From Undaria pinnatifida (lineage: Eukaryota; Sar; Phaeophyceae; Laminariales; Alariaceae): a stretch of DNA of 64,000 nt. Each line of letters begins with the position of its first letter. Within the stretch, counting starts at the first letter, position 1. The translations under genes were made by a program, and so were the position numbers. Positions 18,411 through 29,199 of the stretch are shown one piece after another. The notes under the pieces were generated by a model. That model made no database searches. It was not told the DNA's origin and was given only the letters and a program-made list of their open reading frames with translations. Location of the stretch: the NCBI GenBank assembly GCA_012845835.1, contig JABAKD010000019.1, forward strand, positions 8,079,346 through 8,143,345, in the 5' to 3' direction.

Positions 18411-21400
18411 TCCTTGGATAGCTCCGAGGTCCAGGTATAACCGCCAGACGAACCCCAGATCGTGAAATTTTGTTAGAGATGCTCCACAACTCCTGAGCTA
18501 GCAGTCAGCGCCGACTGCTAGCTCCGCAGTTGACGCGTGCTAGGATAGAGGCGTGTAGCATAAAAAAAAAAAACGGTAGAAAAGTTCTCCTACTGTACGC
18601 GTGGAAACCGCTGAAAACACAAACGTTATACCATACATTTTCAACAATACGGTCAGGCGTTTCCCTAAAAACGGGGAAAAATTGTCGTGTCCCCGGTTGT
18701 AAGCCGTCAAGGCTGTCTGTCAAGTGGGGTGTGCTTTGACAGCGTCTCTGTCTAGGGGTGAAAGTGCCATCTGCCGCCATATGTTTGGCTGACATCACAG
18801 ACGATCGATATAATAATAAGAAGGCTGCACTTGCATGTTACCAGATATACGTACGTACTTGCGTGTCATGTTGTTTGTGTCTCGAGACAAAAAAACTGCG
18901 CACTATTAATAGACCGGCCCCCCATAAGAAAGCAACCCATAAGGAATGCAGCCTGAGATCTGATATTGTTGGGGAAAGTACGTACCAGGTAAGGAAACTT
19001 CGGGAGGTGCGATCTGAGGTCACATTGTGGAACAACAACCCGTTCCCAAATAATACGAGAAAAAACTACATCTATAACCTCATGGGCCAGTATCCCGGTA
19101 TCCGGTATTCTGTTGTTCTACTCTGTAGAGCCTCTATCCCAGAAAAAGGTGGCGGTCATTAACAGTTCGTATGATTCTCGTAGCACGAAAAGTACATACA
19201 CCCCGAAAAATGAGTACTTCTTTCCCGTAACGTTCCACCCTCTTCCTTGTATGTATGTGCGTAGAATGATTCATGCGACCTTTAAAAACTCTCGTCGTGC
19301 CGACGCTGGCATATGCCACATCATCTTCATCACCTAGAGGAGAGTCTACGACCTACTATGACGTCGTTGATGAGGGCAGGCCCCTATCAACGTCGTACTG
19401 TGCCCGAGGCCGATTTATCTACGCGCAGCTTGCTTAGATTGAGATGAGAGTTTCGGACATTCGACCACAAAAAAAACTCTCACGCCCTGCCACAACACAC
19501 TCATCACGTGATATCATACGATACTCGTAGGCTTAATTTTCGCCTATAGACTGATTCTATAATAAGTTAAATGTATCGTTCTCGCGGGGGCTATCGTTCA
19601 AGCTTGAACTACTACCATAGTCTAAAGTGTACACGACTGTTCTCCGGGGGGGCAGATATCATTTGTCATCGATGCCGATGACCAATTATTAAGCGTTCGC
19701 ACGAGGGTGAGGCTCGCCATGCTGCGGCTGCCGTTGTTTAAGCTGACGCCGAGGCTCTCGCCATACATACTGCCGACCGTTTCAATTTGAGACTGACTGC
19801 ATCTGGAATAGAAGGGGGGGGGTCGACAAAAATGCTGACTTTTTTTTAGGACAAACGTGGCTTTTTTGGTGTGGAGAAGAGAGGGAGTGCAAAACACGCC
19901 GAGAGGGAGGTGCGCGTGTGTCTACGGAGGGAACGTATCTATCTCGGCGAAACATTTCGAATGAGTGCCACCGTTCGTTCAAGTTATCGTTGTCGGTGCC
20001 GCCCCCCTTTTTTTGAGAAATATCGTCTCCTCGCCGAGACAGTCATCAGGGGGTTAGGTGATTGATGTCTTATCTCGCGTGCCATACATACATACGGTGA
20101 TCATCAGATGATGATGATGATGATTATGTAGCGCGCGTATCGCGCCACTTGGAAGTCCTAGCTGCGTTGATGTTCGGGAAATTCCATCCATCCATCTATC
20201 TATCTATCTATCTATCTATGATGCCCTGCCTCCTCAGCAGGTGGTGCTACTAGTAGTTGTAGTCCGGCATGCGTATTTGCAGCACGAATAATCGACGTCG
20301 TAAAATCGTCATCATTCGGAAATCCTTCGACGCGGGGTGCGTGTTGTCACGATTGCATGGTCCCTTGGTGTACGTACTATCTATACATACTCTCACTTCT
20401 ACGCCGCGCGCTCACGCCAAATATAGCAGTCATCATATCATACTAAAAGAGAGGAACGCATGTCAGCTTGTCACACATCATCAGCACATCAGCAGCAGCA
20501 GCAGCAGTTTGTTGTCGTGTTTTTTTTGGCCGCTCGCATGATACGTACGAGTACGTACACACGAATGAATAATCTGGATCCCAAAGATCTTTTTTTTCCG
20601 ATTCTTTACCTGGATGGCGGGCGGGTAGGATATGCAGCGGTTCCCCGACACCTAAACGCCGAATGTTTAGAAATAGGGTCACCACACAGCACCAAAAACA
20701 AAAAAATAAAATGAAAAAAATGGTTGTTGTGTGCTGTTGTTCCGTTGTTCTGTTCGTTTTTTCAGTTTTCCGGTTGTCTCCCACACAGACAGCACAACAA
20801 CGTCATTCAGTCAGTCGCTACCCCTACAGGGCAAATATCGTCACAGCTACACCGCTACCGCCTCTATACTACTGACTGCTGCTGCGTTGTAGTACGTACT
20901 CGTGCCCCACCCGGAAAGAAAGCACGTGGTCGGGCAAGCAAGACAGCAAGCAAGCCGAGACTGATCACTGGTTGGTGTGGTGGCTCTATCCCTCTCTCGG
21001 GCTCGTGCTGTAGTACCTCTCACAACGACGAAGGAGCTTCAAGATGGGCCGCTCAAAGGTATTTTTTTCTGCAGCAGCAGTACGCAGACGACCAGGCAGT
21101 ATGTACAAGTATGCACAGATACATGTTGTTTGCTGCTTGACCTGCGTTTCCCCTATCTTGCTCGGAGGTTTCTCTCTCTGGGCTGGTGCTGTGCTGGTTG
21201 CTTGGTTGACCTCGATTCTGAAAAGTTCATCCCACAGCTTGTGGTTCTCCGCGGCTACCTGGTACAAGTGGTGTCTTTTTTTCTTTTTTCTTTGTTCAAT
21301 GCAGTTGGGGTCTCCCTATACAGTGCCTGCTTCATAGAGCATATCGCCGTTATAGTGCCGACGTCATCGCTGAACCGGCTATATTCATTCTAGTATCAGT

Positions 21401-22590
21401 ATCGGTGCTACACCCAATAGTGCCGGAGTCCGGTATACTACCGATATGGTTGGCTGATACATACTAGCATTAAAATAGGAGACTGCTGTATGTAGCAGAA
21501 CAAAGGAGCTGTCCATGTGTTATTATACTGCTTTTAGTATGCCATTATGTCTGCTGCTCGCTGAAGATGACACCCCCATGTTATTGTTGTGCTGCTTGTA
21601 CTATAAATAGTGTGGGTTTTTTCGTCACATGTACCTCGTGTAACCGAAACTACTCCATATTGTGCTGCTTGTATTAATAGTATGCATGCGCTTTGTTCTG
21701 CTCGAAGAAAAACTGCTACCAGGTCTGGCACTGATTTTAGTACGAGGTATTTGTTTGTTTTTCGACTGCTTGCCGCTCTTTTCGTCAGACTTATTTTTTT
21801 CATCCTCGGGCGGATAGGGAAAAATAAAGCCACCACACCGCTTCCTGTTGTTGTACAAGTACCATTCGGTTTTAAATATAAGGATTAAATTATCATGATA
21901 ATAATAATAAAGGGATATTTATATTTCTGTCCATGGTTGTATAAGTCACAGGGTCGCACTCGTATGCCTTGCTTACTTCGAGGCCATTGTTGTTGGTTGT
22001 TATCAATGATTGTGTTTGTTGTGGGGTTGTGTATGTACAAGTAGATTCTTGTTGCAGTTTGTCCGTTTGAGATTGTTGCCTGTGCTGCTGCTGCTGCTAC
22101 TCTTGCCTCAGTGTGCGGTTTGTGTACTGCTTCATCATGCTGCTATTCCTGCGGCTGCTGCTGCTGCTGTATAATCGAAACTTGGAAGGAGATAAATATG
22201 GGCAAGCCGAGGCCTCATGACCCTATGATTAAGACCCGCCCGGGGACTGATCTATCTGTGGTGCAGTGTTCCACGTCCCACGCCTTTTACTCGTTGTACA
22301 GCAGCAGCATCAGCAGTAGTACAGCAGCACAGAACACCTGCGGTATACCTGTAGTGTACCAGGTAAGAAACAGGAAAGTCGGTCCAGGCTGGATGTCATA
22401 TTGAAGAGGGGGTGCGTTCTACATAAGACTAGGTCTATAACTTCAGATCTTCAGTACAGACAGCGACTCCCGGTTTTCTTTTTTGATTCCTGTAGGCGTC
22501 ATCCTACCTTGCCCCTGTTTCTTACTGCTGCTGCTGTATGTACCCTGCACTCGCTGTATTAATAGTGGACCAGTCCAGATGCTCCTGTTG
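18411..22590. other. Long stretch without a recognised gene
   Basis: Open frames on both strands are short and unrelated to any family I know. The stretch holds short microsatellites ((CTAT)n at 20195-20220, CAG/CTG runs near 20490, 22088 and 22160) and several CTGCTGCTTGTA / AATAGTG motifs around 21.5-22.4 kb that look like a decayed repeat. Confidence 0.5.
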
Positions 22591-22599
22591 TAGCAGACG

Positions 22600-22800
22600 T
22601 TCCGCAACAAGGCGGTATCCTTACGATGGTCTATATGGCGGTATCCCTATATAAGGCGGAGTCCCGATATAAAGCGGTGTTAATCGCTTGGCGCATCTGG
22701 GGAATTGCGCTGATAACCTTGAATCAATAAGGCGACTTCCCAAATAAGGCGGTCATGGCGTCATAGCGTCGGGGCACACCGCCGCCTTACTCACTCCCCT
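22600..22800 (-). mobile_element. MITE with GGGGTCC...AAGGCGG ends, copy M1 (degraded)
   Basis: Several AAGGCGGT motifs and ATCGCTTGGCGC...CTTGAATCAATAAGGCG match, in reverse orientation, the core of copies at 24709, 27006 and 44316; the ends are eroded. Confidence 0.5.
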
Positions 22801-23214
22801 GCTGTAACTCAAATTATTGCTGAAATTCGGCGTAGACTCCGGGTATCATGTAGGAGGCAAATACAGCTACTACTATTGCCGCTGTACCGAGTCTCGTAGG
22901 AGGTTGTTGTTGGTTGTCCTTGTTGTTCTCGCCTTAAGCTGTCAGGAGATATCCTAGGCCAGGAGATATTATATTCTTTTCTGCGTGCTATTTTTTCTGT
23001 TTAGTTTTATTTCGTCAATATTTCGTTGTTTCCTACCTGGTATTTGAAGTTTCGAAAATCTCGAAATCTCAAGCGTTCCGGTCCAGACGACGGGCCAGCT
23101 TTTTCGCGCCCCCGGATAGCCGCGGATATATCGCCGGAGAGGATCCGGCGGGTATCCTCTTTCTCACCCGTTATTTTTAGGGTACGTACGACGTGTCACA
23201 TTCATTTACAAAGG

Positions 23215-23285
23215 CCGAAGTAACCCGCAGCTTGCAAAGATGAGAGTCGACATGTATAGCTGACGTATTTGACATGCTAATGTGT
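23215..23285 (+). repeat. Family A repeat, partial copy A3
   Basis: GTAACCCGCAGCTTGCAAAG ATGAGAGTCGACAT, then GCTGACGTATTTGACAT; the middle of the unit is deleted. Confidence 0.65.
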
Positions 23286-23304
23286 GTTGTGTGTTGTGTT
23301 CACA

Positions 23305-23580
23305 TTGTGTTGTGCGTTCTTCACCTTAAACTGACATGTTCCACCCTTCTACAACCGGCGGCACAAAAACAACAGCAGTGTCCTTGCTGATGCCTCATGA
23401 AGAGACGAGCTATTCGTATAGTCTACATACGAGGCAGAGATAACATATACTATTGATAGTAAATACAGCAAGGTGATTTGGCCATGCATACGCCAATCGC
23501 ATTGAACACGCGCGGGCTAAGAAAAAAATGTGCAAGCCAGCACACCAGTCTATTTGCAGAAAAACAAAAAAGAGAAAACA
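23305..23580 (+). repeat. Dispersed repeat family D, copy D2
   Basis: TTCTTCACCTTAAACTG...CACCCTTCTACAACCGGCG...GTCCTTGCTGATGCCTCATG...CAAGCCAGCACACCAG follows the same order as D1 and D3. Confidence 0.65.
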
Positions 23581-23925
23581 CGAACAAAACGAAGAAAAAA
23601 AACGGTTCTTCGTCATCAAAAGAATACCCACTCAGTGTTCATGCCGGTTCTTCATCCTAGAGGTTCATGTTATGTGGTCAGGCCATTCATTACACCTGGT
23701 AATATCGCATCTGAATCCGAACTGAGATGGTTTTTCGGGTTGCAGAACCAGACGGGCAGAATCGTATCGACAAGCCTTACAATGGACACACGATTTTTTG
23801 CAGATTGTTTTTTGGACATTGTTCTCGCGAAATATTGAACAACCGCGATCGCTCGCACCATGATTACGCGCGTATACTATGTTTTGTCGCTGAACATGAT
23901 GGGCCGCCTGTTCCGGCAAAATATG

Positions 23926-24070
23926 ATGTCGGTTGACGGCACTCTTGACTTTTTTGACCGACGACGGTCAATGACCGCTCCATACAAAAACCAGTACACT
24001 ATGTTTAGTCCTTGACGGTTTTAAACTAGACCGTCAAACGGCATATTTGGTTGGGACCGGTGTACATAGC
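23926..24070 (+). mobile_element. TTGACGG-ended MITE-like repeat
   Basis: GATGTCGGTTGACGGCACTC...GACCGCTCC...CCAGTACA...CTAGACCGTCAAACGG. A clear reverse-orientation copy lies at 33582-33728. The TTGACGG/CCGTCAA ends suggest terminal inverted repeats. Confidence 0.5.
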
Positions 24071-24219
24071 GACCTAAAAAGCAACGTGTGTACGGTGGTA
24101 TCAGCCTTTTACAATGAGCGTGGGACAAACAGTGCAACCCCTTGACATGTTTTTATGTTGACCCTGACAGCATCCGGGGGAGTCGTATATCTTCAAAGAG
24201 TAGTACCACATCTGTAAAA

Positions 24220-24320
24220 AGGCGCGGCCGGAGTATATCTCGCACCTCCTCGCGAAGATGAGTATCTACCGCTAAACTGATCGAACTCACAGCTGACGCA
24301 TTTGACATATTTTTGTAAAA
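24220..24320 (+). repeat. Family A repeat, copy A4
   Basis: GCGCGGCCGGAGTATATCTC...GAAGATGAGTATCTACC...CGAACTCACAGCTGACGCAT. A one-base insertion after the ATG breaks the family reading frame. Confidence 0.7.
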
Positions 24321-24708
24321 CGGTACAAACAAGCATCGTCGTGCTGTGCTCGTGTCGTATACCTCCTTACGTTGCACTTCAGATACATTCCAGCAGACAG
24401 GGCGGCTTCGTGGTCGTCTTTCGCTCGATGACTTTCTACCCAGTGTCAGGCCCCCGATCGCGCAGACCCTAACGTAGAGTCCCGCACTAAAGGTCTTCCT
24501 CCTCTCTCTCTAAACCCTTCCCTTCCTCTTTATCTCCACTTCAACCAACTGAATCCCCGCCAGCTTTCTGACCGTCTTTCCATCCCCTGTTTCCCATCCC
24601 GCCCAACGATTCAGTACCTCTCCACAAACTCCAATTTCCCTTCGTTCAATCGACCACGTTGATGTCGACGTTTTTTCCCCTCTTAATTCCCAAAGAGGTT
24701 ATGCAATA

Positions 24709-24893
24709 GGGGTCCCTCAGTAAGGCGGTGGTGGTGTGCCATTAGACATTAGAGCAATATGACAGCCATATTGGGGGAAGCCGTCTTAGTCATTTTCAGG
24801 TTATGAGTGAAATTCCCCGGTCACGCCAAGCGCTTTTGATCGCCTTATATCGGGATACCGCCTTGCTCAGACCGCCTTATTGGGTGGACCCTT
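24709..24893 (+). mobile_element. TA-flanked MITE, copy M2
   Basis: Begins GGGGTCCCTCAGTAAGGCGG after a TA and ends ACCGCCTTATTGGGTGGACCC. Its internal AGCGCTTTTGATCGCCTTAT matches the other M copies. The terminal inverted repeats are about 20 bp. Confidence 0.7.
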
Positions 24894-25495
24894 CCTGTAG
24901 GTTATAAACCCGTTTTGGAACCCTTGCATACCGACCAAGCAGAAAAGCGACGACCGCAATGTAATCCTCATCAATCGTGTATGGAAAGGCATGTAACATT
25001 TTTGTAACAGGTGCAAGCAAGCGCCGTCGTGTTGTGCGCGTGGCCTCCGAATCCACCTGCTAACCTGGTACGTTGCCATTCGGATGCATCCCCCTCCCTA
25101 CCCCAGGAGGAAGGGCTGCGCACCGCCGTGTAACCGAGGTGCTGAATTCATATTTTTATTTTTGACGTTTCGCCCCCCCCTCTGTAAAGGACTCCAAGAG
25201 GGGGTACCAGGTATTCATTAATACGCACACCACCGGGACTACCCCGGGCACACTACTCCACAAAATATATTTGTCAGTATTTCCAAGTACAAACAGCTTG
25301 TACCCGGAAAATGTGGGCGTATTCCGACCGCGAGGGGTTCTAGTATAATTATTATTTACAATAGCGGGAAACGCAGATGAGCCCGAGGCGCGATAAGAAT
25401 CAAGGCATGTACCCAGGGGGCAAGGGAAGACATGTGGCCACGACGGACACATTTCTTCTGGGGCTGCTCATGGGTCGGGTCAAACCTCGGTTGTG

Positions 25496-25792
25496 GGGTC
25501 GGGTCAGGTCGGGTCGGGTCCGGTCGGTTCCGGTCTGGTCGGGTCGGGTAGGGTAGGGTCGGGTCGGGTCGGGTCGGGTCGGGTCGGGTCGGGTCGGGTA
25601 CATGGGCGAGCCATGGGTGAGCCATGGGGTAGTATCGTAAGCCCATGGGTGACCCATGGGGGGTCATGGGCGACCCATGGGGCACTGTCGTAGGCCCGTG
25701 AGTGGCGCATGAGCGAGTCACGGGTGACTTACGGGTAACCCATGGCCGATCCATGGGCAACCCATGGGTGACCCAGGGGTGACCCATGGGCT
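25496..25792 (+). repeat. (GGGTC)n array then CCATGGGTGA decamer array
   Basis: About 20 GGGTC units (25496-25600) pass directly into about 18 degenerate CCATGGGTGA units (25600-25792). The GGGTC unit is the reverse complement of the GACCC array at 48110-48243. Confidence 0.9.
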
Positions 25793-26371
25793 ATTTCCAT
25801 ATTATCAGCATCGTCCACGCAATCAGTCGAACTAACAGCCAGCTATTAAGATGTAGGGTGTATTTGGTTTATCTAACATTTTGAATGGTGTGCTTGGCAG
25901 GTTTTTTTTTCTTGTATCGTATCTGAGTAACCTACGTACTCTGGATATATGGCAACCTGCCAGAGGCGCGTATTGCCTTGTATTATGCCCCCCCGATACC
26001 ATACATACGCTTCTTCGTATTGCGTACCTGGTAACATCGTTTTGTGGAACTGACTGTACCCACCCGTAGCAGAGTCGGGTAGCCTTTGGAGTAAACGCCA
26101 AATACCAACTTCGAAGCCTTTTTACTCGGGTTTCTGCTCGAGTAGAGCGGAATAGTCGCGTACTGCATAGCTGGTGTTACGTTAGAGTTGTAATAGTGTT
26201 GTTGCTATGCTGTTCTGTATTTGATTTTAGCATCGCACGCCGTCCGGTATTTTGTTAGGTATGTCATCCTGCACTACAGCAAGCAGGACGCACAGCTTGC
26301 AATCTTACTGGTCACCGGTAAACCGGTACAACATAATCTGTTGGCCCTGGTACACGCTATTGATAAGCCGG

Positions 26372-26563
26372 TCGCCCCGGTGGCGTATCAAGTTATCCTC
26401 GAGCCTGGTATAGGTCAGTTTCGTGAGTTCGAGCCCCGCCGAGTGCATACGCGTGTAAATTCGTTGGGACTTTTTCTTGTGCACAACTTGACTTGCGGAA
26501 AGCGCGAGAGCGTGAGCTAGCAACACTCGATGGAAAATCGATGAGCAGTGGGATTGCTGAACC
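26372..26563 (+). mobile_element. tRNA-derived SINE, copy S1
   Basis: A tRNA-like head has an A-box-like GTGGCGTATCAAGTTATC and B box GAGTTCGAGCCCCGCC, about 35 bp apart. A body follows with GGACTTTTTCTTGTGCACAA, CTTGCGGAAAGCGCGAGAGC and a short palindrome TCGATGGAAAATCGA. A second copy lies at 37338-37535 on the minus strand, nearly colinear. A broad open frame across it is shared by both copies but is incidental. Confidence 0.7.
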
Positions 26564-26689
26564 CTATGCGCGATAAAAATTGAGGTCAAGAACCGGGGGG
26601 GAGAAGGGACGACACCTGTGACCACGGCTTGTCCAGAAGCTGGAAAGTAAAAGTGTGAGAGAAAGAAGAAAAAAAAAAAAGTCGAAGGA

Positions 26690-26830
26690 AGGTCGCCGAC
26701 CTACATCCATAATGAGGACGCACACCACGAAATACGTACGATCGGGAGTATCACACGCAGCTGGCGCAACGAATTGTTTCGACGAAATCTTCGATCTCAC
26801 AGCCGTGGTGTATTTTACTTTTTATGGTAC
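26690..26830 (+). repeat. Family B repeat, copy B3
   Basis: A CGCCGACCTACATCC segment, AATGAGGACGCACACC, CGGGAGTATCACACGCAG and TTTCGACGAAATCTTCGATC appear in the same order as at 61293-61470. Confidence 0.65.
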
Positions 26831-26889
26831 GTAGACTATATGTCTGGACTTGCAACTGCGGGTGCTGGTGCTGGTATATAATTTACAGG

Positions 26890-26985
26890 TGCTGACGCAC
26901 GATCGGAGTATCACACACAGCTTGCAAAGATGAGTTTCGACGAAATCTTCGATCTCACAGCTGGAGTGTATTTTTATTGTCATAG
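26890..26985 (+). repeat. Family B repeat, copy B4 (intact frame)
   Basis: CGATCGGAGTATCACACACA then GCTTGCAAAGATGAGTTTCG; the ATG frame reads MSFDEIFDLTAGVYFYCHS without interruption. Confidence 0.7.
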
Positions 26986-27005
26986 TATTTACAGCAGCAC
27001 TATAC

Positions 27006-27168
27006 AAGGGTCCCCCGGTAAGGTGGGGGTGTACCAGAGCAATATGACCGCCTTGTAGAGGGGAAGCCAGCTTATTCGTTCCATGTTATGGGTGGCATCA
27101 AGCGATTTTGACCGCCTCATATCGGGATACCGCCTTGTATAGGGATATCGCCTTATTGGGGGACCCTT
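27006..27168 (+). mobile_element. MITE, copy M3
   Basis: AAGGGTCCCCCGGTAAGGTG...GCATCAAGCGATTTTGACCG...CGCCTTATTGGGGGACCCTT: the ends are inverted repeats of each other and match M2 and M5. Confidence 0.75.
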
Positions 27169-27719
27169 TGTGTATTTCATAGCATATTTCACGACTGTCA
27201 GCTCATTAGTTTTAGGTCACGCTTAGCCTTTCTTTTTTTCGCTACGCTGCGAAAAAAAAACATGCTTCGTAGTTCCTAAATGTCTGTGTTCCCGAAATCG
27301 TGGGTTACACAACGAGACCCCTTGTGATATTTACCCAACCACTTGAAATCAGTGCATTATACATACCAAGTAGTTTTTTTTGAAATGGTAAACGAGTCTA
27401 AAATTCGGTGTATACAGCAGTAGTAGTATAGCATCTACCAGCAGACTAAAAAACATTCACAACGCCACGTCATCAACAGTGGCAGAAGCACCAGACAGAG
27501 CGTAGTAACATACTGCCAAGGATACGACTCGGAGTATTGACCGAGGTATTTAACATTGGGCGGCTGTCTTGTCTGCATGGCATGTCAACTGTTTTACCTG
27601 GTAACAGCGAGCGGCTGCATCATTCATGTGGGTGCGAACAAAAGTATCAAAAATATTTATGAAACATAATTTGTCTTCACGCGTACGAGTCGTACATGAT
27701 ATCTATCGTAGTCAATAGG

Positions 27720-27880
27720 TTAGGGTGACAGCGTATCAATTTGGTACCGTGGGTTCGAGTCTCACAGACTTCCGTTTGGGTGGAGCTTTCACATGTAACA
27801 TGTTAGGGTGACAGCGTATCAATTTGGAACCGTGGGTTCGAGTATCACAGACTCCCGTCTTTTGTTTCTTTTTTTATGGT
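27720..27880 (+). repeat. Tandem pair of short tRNA-like (SINE-type) units
   Basis: TTAGGGTGACAGCGTATCAA then TTTGG(A/T)ACC and GTGGGTTCGAGT(C/A)TCACAG occur twice (about 27720-27770 and 27804-27855). A third unit is at 28366-28412. They have a B-box-like GGGTTCGAGTC but are far too short for a tRNA. Confidence 0.6.
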
Positions 27881-28079
27881 GGGACTTTTACACGATAACA
27901 ATTAGATCACTACTACTGTCTTGTGCTCCCGATGTATACCAAACCCGCTATTATAGCGCAAAAAACAAAATTATAAGACCACCTCCAGGTAGAGAAAACT
28001 TACCTACGCACTTGACCACAAGTACCCACCACCCTGACCCAGCTATCCATCCGCAAACCATCCACCATACATATCGTAC

Positions 28080-29190
28080 GGTATAGCAATAAAGTGGCAA
28101 CTACAGAGTTAAATTTATAAAATAGATATGATGTTAGATCTAGCTCAAAATTGCCCGCCTAAAGTAAAAATACCAACGTAGTGGAGAAAAACATTTATTT
28201 TACAAAAGAATAGGATCCCTCCCATTAAGATTTTTTTTACCCACGTAGTCTAGTGTACGAGTATTACAAGTACCAACAAGCAGCTTGAAAAAATGAGTAT
28301 ATATTGACCCGAAATTCGTCGAACTCACAGCTGACGTCCTGAAAATATTTTTATATAATGTCAAGAGTGACAGCGTATCAATTTGAACCGTGGGTTCGAG
28401 TCTCACATAGTTTTTTTTTGAGGGGGGGGGCGTAGCCGACTTTTATTCTCGAATGCTGTATTAATATCAACATATTATTAGATAGCTAGTACTACAATAT
28501 GACCCCTCCCATTATGAAAAAAACTGACCCACATAGTCTAATATATTACAAGTAGTACCAACAACGCAGCTTGCAAATATGAGTATTGACACGAAAATTC
28601 GTCGAACTCACGGCTGACTTCCTTGAAATATTTTTATAAAATACTCTGTATTCGTACTCTTCTTCCGATATTCAAGCAGGGGGGAAAACAAAATAAACCA
28701 CCCACCACACATATAATAGAGCAGTGTGGTGGAAACTACAGTAATAAATTTATAAAATGGATACTTCTGATGTTAGATCTAGCTCAAAATCCCCCCCCCG
28801 TAGAATAAAAATACCAACACTAACACTATCCATTATAGTGGAGGAGGAAAACAAAACATTCTATATACATTACTATTTTTTAAACCCCTCCCAACAAAAA
28901 CCCACCCATATAGTATATTACAAGTACCAACAACGCAGCTTGCAAAGATGAGTATTGACCCGAAATTCGTCGAACTCACGGCTGGCGTCCTTGAAATAAT
29001 TTTTTTTTTAATATATTATTATAAAAATTAAAATACACTCCGTATATAGTTGAAACAAAAACATAGGACCTCTCCCATGAAGAAAAAACTCACCCACGTA
29101 GTATATTACAAGTACCAACAACGCAGCTTGCAAAGATGAGTATTGATCCGGAATTCGTCGAACTCACGGCTGACGTCCTTAAAATGTTTT
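28080..29190 (+). repeat. Cluster of four family A repeats (A5-A8) in a larger tandem
   Basis: Copies at 28240-28355, 28540-28640, 28918-29000 and 29105-29190 each carry CCCTCCCAT, ACCCACGTAGT-type sequence, ACAAGTACCAACAACGCAG and then ATGAGTATTGACCCGAAATT...CGAACTCACGGCTGACGTCC. Outer blocks with TTAGATCTAGCTCAAAAT recur at 28134 and 28770, a period of about 636 bp. The two copies at 28918 and 29105 keep an open MSIDP(K/E)FVELTA frame. Confidence 0.75.
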
Positions 29191-29199
29191 GTTGAAAAT

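Noticed and set aside
20195-20222. CRISPR-like or regulatory direct repeats
   Set aside because: A plain (CTAT)n microsatellite in a eukaryotic genome; no spacer structure anywhere in the window.
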